Of a DNA stretch of 64,000 nucleotides, positions 1 through 11,656 are shown piece by piece. Origin of the DNA: Citrus sinensis. Taxonomy: Eukaryota > Streptophyta > Magnoliopsida > Sapindales > Rutaceae. The notes beneath the pieces are model-generated. The model saw nothing but the letters and a program-made list of their open reading frames with translations, was not told the origin of the DNA and ran no database searches. The stretch covers positions 11,874,001-11,938,000 of the forward strand of contig NC_068560.1 in NCBI RefSeq assembly GCF_022201045.2. The letters run 5' to 3'. Numbering within the stretch: the first letter of the stretch is position 1; every line of letters starts with the position of its first letter. A program made the translations under genes and the position numbers.

Positions 1-92
1 TTATGGATTTTGGTAAATGAGAGCTGAATTATCAATATCAGTACTAACTAAAAGCAATAAAATAATTCAGAATAGTAACTAAGCATCTTTAC

Positions 93-3000
93 TTGATAAT
101 CTGAAGGGTTTTCATCTTCTCCACTGGGACCTGTGAATGGAAGCAGCTTTGCCTTAGGTTTCTCTAACGAGAAAACAACAGGAATACCGCCTTCAATGCC
201 ATAATCTTTCCTCAAACGATGCCTTACCTGAAAAATAGCAATTCCATTAGGTACATAAAACTCAAGTTTTCTGAATATAACATTTCTAGTTATTATAAGA
301 AATAAAATTTAGGGTTTAGGGTAACTACCACAGCATATATACTTCTACAGCCACATAAACGAAAAATTAAAAGTTCGCGATACTATTTGGGAATTATGAA
401 CTAGCATAAGATTAAGGGTATCAGCTTCAGTTTTTTCTCTTTTTTTCTTTTTTTGGTTTTTTCCTTCAATGATATAGAAAAGAAATTGTAGACTTCTATT
501 TAATAAACAGTGATATACAAAATAGAGAATTATGCGGACACCCCCCCCCCCTCCCCCCCCGCGGACGATATACAAGAGAAATTGTAGACTTCTATTCAAT
601 AAACGGTGATACACAAAAAAGAGAAAAATTATGCTACAGGAATCAGGGACATCAACAAATTATAGCTCCACATACTCTTGATGCACCTCATAGCTTCATG
701 CATATTCTTGGTGCAATGGCCAAAAAAAAAAATGAAAATAGTGCTATCTGATTAAAAAGGAAAAAGAAAATCATGATATAACAATTATATAGCAAATTCA
801 TTCATGTAGGCCAAGGAAGGTCGACTCCAAAACCACTGGTGGTATATTGTTGAAGAAGTTGCGGTTAACCCAGGTATCTCTGTACTTACACTTCTATTTG
901 CAAATGAAGCTCAAGTGCCAATACCAATGAATTGTAGCTAAGAATGTGCAACGAAATTTCTAACAGTTTAACATAGTTCCATGACTTCATAAAATTTAGA
1001 AACATGAAAATTCTTACGTTTGATGAGAATTTCAAAGTCATACGAGCTTTTATATCTAGAAAGAGTTAGGAAGCCTTCAGAAGAGAAAGATAGAAAGAAG
1101 AAAATAAAAAAGACGAAGCTTCAAAGGATTTTATTGCCAGTGGAACAACAAGGATAATTGAGAGTACACTATCTCATTTAGGCCATTAATTAACAATACA
1201 GGCAACTGAGATTCACAACAGAAAAGAAAGGGTTTTAAGAAACTTGTTCATAACAACAGAATTATTGTTTCTAGCCACATCATTTTGTAAAATAGAGATG
1301 TTCATAACATTCGCGAATCCCTTTTACATGAAAAATTCACCAAACATCTTTTTCTTCAAGTTGTCCTGATTTTATGTGTTTGTGTGTGTGTCGTGACTTT
1401 AGAAAAATGGAATTCCTTATTTTATTAAAGTAAAAGACAAGTTAAAAAACACAGATTTCAATAAACTATATTAGAGTGCGTATTTTTTTCGTCTTTTAAC
1501 CTATCCCTTACAATAAAGTAAGGGATTCCCTTATTGTAAAATTACTCTATATATATATATATATTGCGTGTCCTAGAATATGACAGATGGACCAGCTTTA
1601 CACACATCATTCATGCTTATGAAAATAATTTATTCCCTAATATATTTATATTCACTAACAGCAAAAATGCATCAGGTTGCTTGGGAATATCTGCAAGCAG
1701 GAACTATAAATTTTAGCACCAAATGCATATATCGGCATCCTTAATTCATAATGAATTATCTAGGCAACAAAGCTGTAGGACCAAAAAGACAAGCATTTAA
1801 TACTTTGCCAAGCACTTAAAGAGATGCAAATAGAAACAAGCCAGATACATTACAGCTCGGGATAATGGATCATTTGTTGACTCTCTTAAATCAGCCACAC
1901 GGATTCTTGTTGGGTCAGCTCTAGCTCCAGCTCCTGTTGCACATAGAACCTTTAAACCCCTACGTACACATGCAGCAAGAAGTGCCACCTACTATAGATA
2001 AAATTTCACAATTTACAATGTGAACATCACAATTTAAACATACCATGTTAAATAACTCTTAATTTCAAATGTTTAGGATCAGAAGAAAAGACCCAATAGT
2101 AATTTTAATATCAAACCCCAAATATACATTCATGGCCGACTGTATAAGCTTGTTCTTGCAAACATAGAATCATCTTTAAGATCGAATGACCGAATCTAAA
2201 GTTGATTCAAGATTCAAAACAAAGAATTTCATAGTCCAATAATACAATTATTCTATGTGGAATAGATATTAATCCCAAAAGCTTAAGTTTTTAGGAGAGT
2301 CCCCAACAATGGTATTCAAAATCTAACAAGATATCCCATTAATAAGCAGTCTACTAAATCTAAAACAAAAACATATCTCAACATAAGTTTTTAAGATAAT
2401 ATGATTCGATCTATTTCTTTGCTAAACACTTTGCCAATGACATTTTCATCAAAGTAGAAAAACATAAAATTTCTCATTTTCATTCTTATGCAAAAGCGAA
2501 AATTGATTATATTAATATTCAATAATAAATTTCTAATTTTCATTCTTATGCAAAAGCGAAAATTGATTATATTAATATTCAATAATAAATTTTTCTCCTA
2601 CAACACCCTTTTTCTTGACTTCCTTAAAACCTCATCTTGCCTGCCATGCCACAATCACCATGGCTGCCACTTAAGGGGAATATCAAGAGTTTTAAATACA
2701 ATTTTTATCCTCCTACCCTACATAGCAACTTAAGCTTTTATATGTTTAGATCTATCTAAAGTTGCAACTTCATATATCAAACTTAAAAATCAAAGTAAAA
2801 GTTGTCCAGTTCCATTCATGCCCAAAAGGCTAGGTATCATAACTTCAGATGATTATAGGAATTAATCGGCCATGCTGTTAGACTAATGAAAACTTATGTT
2901 AGGCGCAAATATAAAGGGGCAGGGGCAGTTTGGTAATTTTAGGGGCAGGGGCAGTTTAGAAATTTTATTTATTCGTTAATTAGGGCTCATGTATAAATAA

Positions 3001-6000
3001 GAGATTAAGGAGTCATTTAGGGTTTATGCTGAGTTTTGTCTAGTATTAAGAGTAATTAGGAGTTTTGGGAGAGATGAGCTACCCCTCAAATTATAGGTCA
3101 AGATTGTTCTTTCTTTTGATTCAATCAATAAAAACCAGCCCGAATTTAGCCCTAAGTCCTATCACAAGCATACAATATCAAAAGAGCAAAAAGAAAGATC
3201 ATCCCTAACTCAACACGACAACTATAAAAAGAAGACCATGTATGAAAATATAGTAAATATCTAGCATTGAAGAAATAATTCTGGCAGTGATCAAAATTAG
3301 TTCTAAACTTAGACTTTAAGCAAGAAGAGGTACCTTTGTATCAATGTTATCAATGCAATCCAAAACAAAATCAGGGTGGCCAGACAAAATTTCTTCTTCA
3401 GATGATGCATCATATAATAGCACTTTTGCATCTATGTGGCATTCTGGGAAGATTGAAGAGAAATGCTTCTTGAGGCATAAGGCTTTCGGAGTACCAACAT
3501 CTGCTCGTGTTGCAACTGCATGCCGATTAAGTGATGAAACTGATACCTTCTCACATAGCGAACAAATTATAAGTACCTTTTGTAGGAATACATACAATTT
3601 GAATACAATTGAGACCTCTCTTCAATGTCTCTTTTTATTTTATCTTTTTTTTTCCTTTTTTGAAAAAGAAAAAAAGAAAAGAAAGTTAAAGCAAAACTAT
3701 TACTCTACCTTTGCTAGCAATAACTTTCATGTATTACTACCAGAACGATTGAGAGGCTAGGATGGCCAAAGGCAACAACAAAAATTATAATAACAATAAT
3801 TAAAAACTGAAAAAATAACACCATATATAAAATAGAAAATTCATTGAATTCAAATCAATGGTAAAATGTTACCATGCAATATGTTTATGGTACATAACAT
3901 AAGCATGGACACATGGTTCCAGGTACAGCTAAATGTAAAGCAACTAGGTTAAACTGGACTCTCCTATCAATATTAAGGATGACATAACATCCGACCAGAG
4001 TACCCTTTGAAGAAGGAAAGATTTTTCATTAATGAGTGGCATCTGTTAGCTACAAAAGTATCTAATATATTGGTAACCATAGCATGCCCATAGATGAAGA
4101 CAAGTATCCAATATATTGGTAACCAATCCATATATTCAAGCAAATACCACAATGCACTAAAAGCATTCAAATGAATTCATGCAACTTCGATGGCAGATCA
4201 AATAGAATAACCTTGAACTTCAAAGTTACATGTAATGCTTTTATTTTGGAAAGCACATGCAAAATATTTATTCTCCCAACATGTCGATTTCAAATTTCGG
4301 AATATAACTGCACTAATACAAACAATGAAACATAATGTTTTATTGCAAGGTAGGCTATTTCTGACACATGCATTTCCTTCTTCTATCACAAGAAACTAGA
4401 AACTCATAAATGTATAGCTTCCCAAATTTTTTGATGGCAGAAAAAAGTCACCAAACAGGAAAAAACAGAGAGAAATTAAAAAACAAAATTCTATCAATGG
4501 CTTGTTAATTTTCTAGAATAAGAAAGAAAGAACCTTGAATTCATAAGCGAAGCAAGAAACTAACTATGGTTCCACAAAGTTAAACTAGTTCTTTCCAGCT
4601 ATGATGATTGAGAGTACACTGTCTTATTAAGGCCATTGATAAACAATAAAGGAAACTGAAATTTGCAACAGACAAGCAAGGTTTTTAAAGAAACTTGTTC
4701 ATAACAGCAGAAATATTCTTTCTTGCTTGCATCATTTTGTAAAATTGAGATGTTCGTGACATTCCAGAATCTCGTTTACATGAAATATTCACCAGATATC
4801 TTCTTTCTTCAAAGTTGTCCTGATCTTATATATATGGAAAGAGAGAGAGTAAATTAATAATAATGCTGATCTTATATATATGGAAAGAGAGAGAGTAAAT
4901 TTATAATAATGGAATCCAACAGCTAAAAGACATAAAAAAACACAGATTTTAATACACTATAGGACAAAATACACTGGATTCAAGTGTGTATTTCCTTTTT
5001 TGTCTTGTAAAGTCAAAAAGAAGAGTAAAAGTCATTGTAAAGCCAGAAACAGATTTAACCATTTAAATTTTTAGTTCTTGCACTTGGTGAACTGGTTTAT
5101 TATTTCATGAAAATGGTAAGAGACCCTAACCCCAATTTATACACTTGCAAAGCAAGCTGTATCTACCCTCTTTGAGAATGTTTCTATGAAATTTGTAGAC
5201 TTTATTAGTTTTTTATGTATCAATAAAGTGCAAGGTTTAGTTGTTCTTTTGTTTCAGTTCTTTTGTTTATGTTTTTTTCCATTGATTCCATGGAAATATG
5301 GCTACATATATTCAGGTTTTTTCTCAAGTTTTGAAATTAAAGCCGTTTGTTAAATTCAAAAGTTTATAAATATTATGATAAACATGTATGTATTTCAGAT
5401 TTATAAAATATATTTAATTATTAAATAGACATAATTTTTAACACTGAATGCTGGATGTCATTAAATGATTAACGGAAAATTTATTGCATTAGAAAGCAAA
5501 GTGCATGACAAAGATTAAAAAGTTGATTCTTCAACAAAACTTGACTATACTTATTAAAGGTGTTGTGGGTGAAAAACTCTAGGAACCAAATGAGGAAAAA
5601 CACTAACAAGATAAAGCAAGATACTAAAAGCTATAAATATAGAATAGCATACCAACCTGGTCAAAATCAACAAGGAGGAGCCTACCGACACCCGATCTCA
5701 AGAGCATGGCAGCAGCATGACTCCCAACCCCTCCAAGACCAATGACAACAACATAAGATCCAGACACTTTCTGCTGAGACTCGACGCCAAAGAATTGAAT
5801 ATTCCTAGCAACAATAAATAAATAATAATATAGAAAACTCACCTAAATGCTGAAAACTTAGCTTCATGGTAAAGTTAAAACAATAATTAATTAGCAAGTG
5901 AAAATAATGGCACCTGGTCAATTGTTCAGAAACTACTTCGTCTTTTAAAAGATCCAAAGCAGGTATCCCATTATGTGTCATGCAATTGGGTACATTTTTG

Positions 6001-6296
6001 AGGTGTGACCTCGCTATATTTCTGCAAATAACAAGGGGAAAAAAGGAATGGTCACAATAGGGATTCAGGGGAGCTTGTAATTAACATTTACCCAGGCTTC
6101 CATCATCTTAAGATCAATACAATACATTTGTTTCATATAATATATATCCAAAAATATATTTTTTTAATTGATTTTCAAGGGTAACTCATATATTTACCTT
6201 GAAAGAAGCTTATAAAGAAAGACGGTAGAAACAGAGCCCAAAACAGCTCCAGTTCCTAACAACGCTAAGCTCTTGAGTTTCCCTGTCTCCGCCATT
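93..6296 (-). CDS. ThiF/E1-like tRNA threonylcarbamoyladenosine dehydratase (TcdA/CsdL type), 3' end outside window
   Basis: Six coding exons are readable on the minus strand: about 6198-6296, 5914-6021, 5657-5804, 3334-3546, 1854-1988 and 93-227. The last ends at a donor site, so the rest of the gene lies left of the window. Spliced together they read without a stop. The N-terminus (MAETGKLKSLALLGTG) has a hydrophobic stretch that could anchor the protein in a membrane, as in the yeast mitochondrial Tcd proteins. Exon 3 carries the nucleotide-binding loop VIGLGGVGSHAA, exon 4 the stretch DQVSVSSLNRHAV and the DCIDNIDTK motif, and exon 5 CATGAGARADPTRI. These are E1/ThiF adenylation-domain features. 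The known role of this family is ATP-dependent cyclisation of t6A37 to ct6A in tRNAs that read ANN codons. The family call is strong. The subcellular site is inference. Exon 1 length is uncertain by one base. Confidence 0.88.
480..633. repeat. Two-copy repeat around a C-homopolymer
   Basis: Within the last visible intron of the ThiF-like gene, a segment of about 55 bp (480-533) recurs at 577-633 with few changes. Between the copies lies a run of C broken by a single T (about 541-559). On the minus strand, the sense strand of the gene, this run is G-rich. Confidence 0.75.
1105..1500. repeat. Intronic direct repeat, copy 1
   Basis: This intronic segment aligns in the same orientation with 4595-5010, in a different intron of the same gene. 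Shared landmarks in the same order are a stretch beginning TTGAGAGTACACT, then AAACTTGTTCATAACA, CATCATTTTGTAAAAT, GTTGTCCTGAT and AAACACAGATTT. No coding potential was seen. It is either a dispersed repeat family or an internal duplication. Confidence 0.7.
1540..1565. repeat. Short AT microsatellite
   Basis: A (TA)n run of about ten units lies in an intron of the ThiF-like gene. Confidence 0.8.
2470..2591. repeat. 60-bp tandem duplication (two copies)
   Basis: Two head-to-tail copies with a period of exactly 60 bp and about one base difference lie in the intron between exons 4 and 5 of the ThiF-like gene. This indicates a recent duplication. Confidence 0.9.
2892..3175 (+). mobile_element. 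Possible solo-LTR or promoter-like relic in an intron
   Basis: The segment starts TGTTAGGCGC, has a doubled GGGGCAGGGGCAGTTT motif, a TATA-like TATAAATAAG box, a stretch of about 150 bp and then an AATAAA-like signal (TCAATCAATAAAAACC). It ends near CCTATCACA. This order (promoter box, R-like region, polyadenylation signal) resembles a short LTR. No flanking duplication could be matched, so the ends and the call are uncertain. Confidence 0.3.
4595..5010. repeat. Intronic direct repeat, copy 2
   Basis: This is the partner of 1105-1500, in the intron between exons 3 and 4 of the ThiF-like gene. It contains a nested tandem duplication at 4822-4913. Confidence 0.7.
4822..4913. repeat. 46-bp tandem duplication
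   Basis: Two adjacent copies of a unit beginning GATCTTATATATATGG and containing a GA-rich run differ at only a few bases. Confidence 0.9.
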
Positions 6297-7864
6297 TTTG
6301 CTGCCGTCGTCAGCTTTTGCAAGTCGCAGCTTCAATTGCATTTGGCGGCGGTTTTCGCTTCTTAAGTTCCAACAGTAATAACGCTAGGGCCCTCGAAATT
6401 TGTATATTTTTTGTACTAACCTAACGAACTTTATACTTTGCATAGTTTGGCCCATTATAATATCACATTGACTGATTGACCTCTCAAGTTTAGGAGAGCT
6501 CAAAATTTATAGTTTCACAATTATGACCAACTTAAGTATTAGTTCCGCCGTTTGCACTATTGCATTACTAGGGCTGGCCATTGTAAGTATAGTGATATGT
6601 TCAATGGTACGTGTCCGTCACCAAGTTATTATTTTTTTTGTCGACTCCCATATTAAGTTTATGAATTTTACCGAATGAATAATTAGATGCAAAAAGTTTT
6701 TTTTAGTTGATGTGCTTACAGTCAATTAACTCCTATTACTTTTTTTTGTAAATTGTAAAAAGTGAAAAATAAAGGGAAAAAAAATCTGATTCTCTCCCCC
6801 ATTCAGTACCACGAAGAATCAAATTATCACTATACCTTTTTTGACCTTTTTTTTTTTGCCCTTTTTCTACTCCTTATGAATCCTAGGGACTCTGGGTCTT
6901 TTTATACCGATTGGAGCCCTATTTTTTACGTTCAGATAGCATGAGAGCAAATTTATTCTTCTTATACCAACCTATCAATTACTTAAGCCAAAAATGAAGA
7001 ATTGTGTTTAATGGTTAATCCATTTTTGTTACATGACGCTAATATTTCGTGAGAAAAAAATGGGAGTTTTCTTTTTCTTTGTTTATCTGTTTAATTTTGA
7101 TTAAATAAAAAGGGTAGTTTTGATATTAAACCAAAAAAGTAGCAAGAGCTTCGTTCTTTTCAGCTTTCTTTCAAGTTACAAGGGCACAATTGGGAGCTAA
7201 GAGCTGTTTATTGATGGAGATTTATCGCCATTTCCTTATGAAACTGGCGATAATAACATTTGAACAGTAATCCTTCTTGGTTATGCTTTGTACAGTCACT
7301 GCGTAGCCTTGTTCCTTTCTTCAGGCAAAGCTAAGGATCTAGCCGAGTTTCATTGATCCGCAGAGCGTGAAACACTTCGCTAGCACACTCATATCAGCTT
7401 CATTTAAATTACATCATCAGAACAGCTAAAGTGGAATCATATCTCATAACCAAAGCAAAACAAACTAGACAATCAGAATATATTAACTAATCATGTATTA
7501 GCCAAGATCTGTCCAGATATGTCCAAACTCTGGTGAACAAGTGTTCTGAAACATATATATGGTGCCACACAGAAATTGACTTGAAACTGTAACATCTGAG
7601 TTTCCAAGCATGGAAACTATAAGAGAAAAGAAACCAATAAAATGATAAGAAATAAAACCGGAAAAAGCAACTTACAATACAGATACTATGTTCTTTACAG
7701 AAAATACAAAAATAAATACAAGAAAGCTACCTGTTCAAATTTTATTGTTGCCAACCATCTCCAGTCAGTCATCCTGCTTGCAAATGGCTAGCAACAACTG
7801 TCACAAATTTGTACACTTGATGCTCACTAGCAAGTTACTTCTTAAATTACTCCTTTCCACTGAA
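6297..7864. other. Intergenic, two minus-strand genes facing the same way
   Basis: The first hundred or so bases are the likely promoter and 5' UTR of the ThiF-like gene. The part nearest 7864 is the likely 3' UTR of the ROH1-like gene. The middle is AT-rich with homopolymer tracts. No conserved coding segment was seen on either strand. Confidence 0.6.
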
Positions 7865-9037
7865 TTACTCGCTTCCACTACCCAAGAATTCAAGACCCTC
7901 AGTTCTCATATTCATGATACTGCGAAACACTTCCCTCAGTTGACGTTCCAGTGGATCCAATTCGTTCTTCAACACTTCACAAACCAAAGTTAACTCCTGA
8001 ATTCCATGTTCGAGTTCAATTTTTTGCTCCTCTGGCAGCGGAAACTGAGCCACATCCAACAAGTCTGTCAATTGCCGAGCACATTTGTCAATCAAATAAA
8101 TTTCATATAGTAGCCCATTGGAATTTCGTCGCTCTCGCTTCTTAGATTCCTCTGTAATGCGCTCATGGAGTGATAAGAGCGGAACGCCCCATGAGAATTG
8201 ACGCAGAATTGAAAAATGTACATTTAAGCCTCTATCCTGACAAGGGATTGCAGCAACAAGAGTCCACAATACAAACAAGAGTAGGGAATTCATTGCAAAA
8301 ACAGGGACCACAAGCCCATTTGTAGCTGCAATGTCATTTCCACGAGGTGGTGCCAAACTGTTAGCAATTGACTGGAGTTGCTTAGCAGCTGACCAAGATC
8401 GAGAAACACTCCACGAGAGAGAACGAGAATGCCCTGGCAAGCAATGATGGTGATCTTTACTGGTGTTATGGCGACCAAAGGACCGATTTCTTTGTGAAAA
8501 TACTGACCCAGAATCCTTCTCATCAAGCATTGTGAGAGCCAAATCCATCAAAGCTTTTCTTGCTCGACGGGACTGACCTTCACTGATTGTCCTCTTATGA
8601 GAATCCAGGGCACATTGAACAATCTCCAAATGCTTTTGCCACAATCGAATCTTTTCGATTCCATCACGAGTTGCATTAAACATATCAAGCGCCTTCAAAC
8701 TTCTTTCAAAAAATTCAGCAACAAATCGATCCAGTGGTGGTTTCGACACTAGTGCTTTGTCTTTCAACAAAATAGCCCTGAATTCCTCCTGGCAGCAAAC
8801 AAATGCATATAAAAGCTTTTGTATCCATGCAATAGAGAGCAGTTCATCATCAGCAACAGCTGATAGCGCATTAAAATGGTCTGCAATCTGTCTATGGAAG
8901 GATTCAAGCTCCAACTCCTCAGCACTGGAATCATGATGCCCTTCTACAGAATGAACCTGTTCGCGCCTAATACTCCAAATTGAGCGACCAAATGAGTGAA
9001 ATGGTGAGGAAGAACCCTGATTATCAGTAGACGGCAT
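7865..9037 (-). CDS. ROH1/BYPASS1-like protein (DUF793)
   Basis: A single open frame of 390 aa starts MPSTDNQGSSSPFHSFGRS and ends GLEFLGSGSE. The start has the N-terminal signature shared by plant ROH1-type proteins, followed by the helical DUF793 region (FHRQIADHFNALS; LLSIAWIQKLLYAFV; LDRFVAEFFERSLKALD). A hydrophobic stretch (VPVFAMNSLLLFVLWTLVA, around residues 240-260) and a C-terminal helical pair follow. Arabidopsis ROH1 interacts with the exocyst subunit EXO70A1. The related BYPASS1 limits a mobile root-derived signal. Family membership is well supported, but a function in this plant is inference. The length suits the family. Upstream sequence (9040-9720) probably holds a 5' UTR, perhaps with an intron. 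Confidence 0.87.
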   Translation of the reverse strand: MPSTDNQGSSSPFHSFGRSIWSIRREQVHSVEGHHDSSAEELELESFHRQIADHFNALSAVADDELLSIAWIQKLLYAFVCCQEEFRAILLKDKALVSKPPLDRFVAEFFERSLKALDMFNATRDGIEKIRLWQKHLEIVQCALDSHKRTISEGQSRRARKALMDLALTMLDEKDSGSVFSQRNRSFGRHNTSKDHHHCLPGHSRSLSWSVSRSWSAAKQLQSIANSLAPPRGNDIAATNGLVVPVFAMNSLLLFVLWTLVAAIPCQDRGLNVHFSILRQFSWGVPLLSLHERITEESKKRERRNSNGLLYEIYLIDKCARQLTDLLDVAQFPLPEEQKIELEHGIQELTLVCEVLKNELDPLERQLREVFRSIMNMRTEGLEFLGSGSE

Positions 9038-10393
9038 TATGACAACTCCCAGATAGACCTCTTAAGAATACTCCAAAGATTCACAAGAGCTACCTGAAGT
9101 TTTAAAAAATGCATCAAATCCCAAATATGAATACAGTTTAAGCTCATATTGAACTCAATCAAAGATCAAAAGCCAAATATTCCCAAAACCTGTACTTAAA
9201 ATATCATAACATTGTTTTAGAGAACCCATTGACATTGCAAGAATCTCAAGAGTTTCAAACAACCATCTATAAATACAATTAAGAAAATCCAAAAATTCCA
9301 AAAAGGAAAAACCCCACCTAGATATCCCTAGAAATTTTAACAAACCCACCTCTAATCATCAACAACTACACAAACATCAGAAACACAGAGAGCATATCAT
9401 CCGAATTTTCAAGCAAACCACCTAAATCAACAAAATTTTCAATGCCCAGATTCCAAAAATTGTTCCATGCACAAAGTGTAATCAAACCATTGAGCTGAGA
9501 ATAGAAACAAAACGCTATTGATACTGAGAATTTAATCCAGGCATAACTTATTTATGTGCATTGAAACAATAAGCTTAAAAGTCGAGATTTAAAATTACAT
9601 ACATATGCAGAGCAGATAGAGAGAGAGCAAAATCCAAGTAAAATGGTGGATCTCGAATTGAGAAACCCTCAGCTGAGGACTTGATAGCCCATCGCCTTGG
9701 TAAGAGACTACTGGCAAGACCCACAACAAGTCACAAAGTTAAAGCGCACCTTAAAATATTTCAAATAAAAAATAAATGGTTTTGCTAAGCAGGCGTTTGT
9801 ATTTACCTTATTTATGAATTTTCCTTATTACTCAAACGTATAGCCAAAACCCCCCTTAAAAGCACAAAAATTAAAATATTTTAGATATAGATTTAGATCC
9901 GCAATCGAATTTTGTTTATTTATTTTTAAAAATATGATTGATAATTATTGAATAAGAATATTTTAATTTTTAAAATTTTAAAATTTATTTTAAAAAAATT
10001 CTGATCAATAGTCATTAAATAAAAATATCTTAATTCTTAACCACGCCTAAATAAAAAAAATGTGTGGCACAAACTAGTTTAACGAACCATTATATTATTA
10101 TTGTTACTAGCTAATGTTACATGGATTTTTTTAATGTACTAATAAATTTATTTTCCACAACTGTGAATCATAAGACAAAGCAACTCAATTGAAATGTCTC
10201 AACATAATTGAGTCAAATTTAAAGTAATAATTAATGATAATGGTTAAAGAGCACATAAATTTTAGTAAAATTACAGTATCTCCCTTTTGAAACTTTTCTC
10301 TCTCATCGGCCTTCTCTAAAGATTAGTTAAGCCTTTATCTATCCATGAAAAAGTTGATTTTAATTATTTATCTTATTTCCTCATTGCGCGAAA
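9038..10393. other. Upstream region of the ROH1-like gene, otherwise AT-rich
   Basis: About 9040-9720 is the likely leader and promoter of the ROH1-like gene, with a GA-rich run near 9620. From 9760 to 10390 the sequence is strongly AT-rich and no gene was recognised. Confidence 0.5.
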
Positions 10394-10439
10394 TAGGGCT
10401 AGGCATATGGTTCGATTCAGTTCAAATCAAATCAAACTA

Positions 10440-10509
<70 letters not shown>

Positions 10510-11121
10510 ATATATATATATAATAGTTTGATTTGGTTCTGTTCATACAACAAAAACTAAAAGGTTTAAAAATATCTGAACTAATTGGTGCTTTTATTTG
10601 GTTAAGTTTAAAACCAAACCAAACTACCAAATTGAACACTTCAGAGAAAAAATTTAAAAATAGAATTTATGGAAATAAAAAATAAAAATTGAAAATCCTA
10701 ACCTAAACTAGATCAATAATAATAATAATAAAATGACTCATGACATGGTTGAAGCATTGATATTGACATAAAATTGGCAATGAGGTTATGAAGTTTCTTT
10801 TGTAATTTGGGTAGATTTCTAGACTATTTTTGGGCTTTATTATGTTATTTATTGTTTCTGAATTTATGGACTCAAGATTGTGGTTATAGTAATAGTTTAT
10901 TACTATTATGTTGTTTCTTTATTAAATATAAAAGATAAAATTACTCAAACCAAATAAAAAAAACCAAAAAACTGAAATGAACTAAATTGAATTAATTTAG
11001 TTAAGTTTGGTTTGTTCTATTGTTTGGTTCGTATTTAATTAAAAAAATAATGAACCAATTAGTTTAGGTTTGGTTCGATTCTGAACCTATACCAAACCAA
11101 ACTAAATGGTATCCAACCCTA
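10394..11121. mobile_element. hAT-like non-autonomous element
   Basis: The 728-bp segment starts TAGGGCTAGGCATATGG and ends, read from the other strand, TAGGGTTGGATACCATT. Its subterminal regions are rich in GGTTCG/GAACC-type motifs. The flanking octamers GCGCGAAA (10386-10393) and GTGTGAAG (11122-11129) match at 6 of 8 positions, and all differences are transitions, as expected of an aged 8-bp hAT target duplication. It has no coding frame. A long (TA)n tract lies inside. Confidence 0.65.
10441..10522. repeat. (TA)n microsatellite
   Basis: About 40 TA units with one interruption lie within the hAT-like element. Confidence 0.95.
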
Positions 11122-11656
11122 GTGTGAAGGTAGCTTTTCTCCAACAACGTTTTAATTTATGATTTTTTTTTTTTTGTTGTTTTGGTGTTGCCTAACATGG
11201 TTTTATTCTAGTTTGGGTTCTTCATACCTCATATTGAGAAGGCTTTTTTGTGATGAAAATTTGCTAGTGCAAAATGTTCATTATTGCATCAATTCAAACA
11301 TCTAAATCTAGTGGCACAAGGTTATTTAAAAGAGTAATTCTAATATATGTGTAGGCGTCACATTTTATTATAACCTAATAACACGATATTTGTCCATTCT
11401 AAAAGACTCATCCAACCATAGACCCTAATAATGATGGTTATGTATCTTTGCGGCACCATCAAAGACTTGAAATAATGGCCTTTATTAATATTATCATGCG
11501 TTACAAGATAACAAGCAATAAGTGACAGAAATTTGTAATAGATTCTTAGCAAAATAACTTATATCATAAAATATAATAAATTTATGATAGAAATTCGATT
11601 CTGTCATGGATTAATGGTGGTTTTATAATATAATTATTGTCTATAAAAAACTTACT
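11122..11656. other. AT-rich intergenic
   Basis: Nothing recognisable was found beyond homopolymer runs. This should include the 3' end of the adjacent LINE remnant, but no clear poly-A tail is visible. Confidence 0.5.

Noticed and set aside
2892..3175. Confident solo LTR in the ThiF-like intron
   Set aside because: A promoter box and polyadenylation-like signal are present, but no matching target duplication or clean TG..CA ends could be fixed, so it is kept only as a low-confidence feature.
3344..3760. 138-residue plus-strand open frame
   Set aside because: It is antisense to exon 4 of the ThiF-like gene and its intron, has no domain, and the minus-strand reading is clearly the coding one.
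10441..10522. Origin or matrix-attachment site based on the long TA run
   Set aside because: A plain dinucleotide microsatellite inside a transposable element; nothing else supports a functional site.
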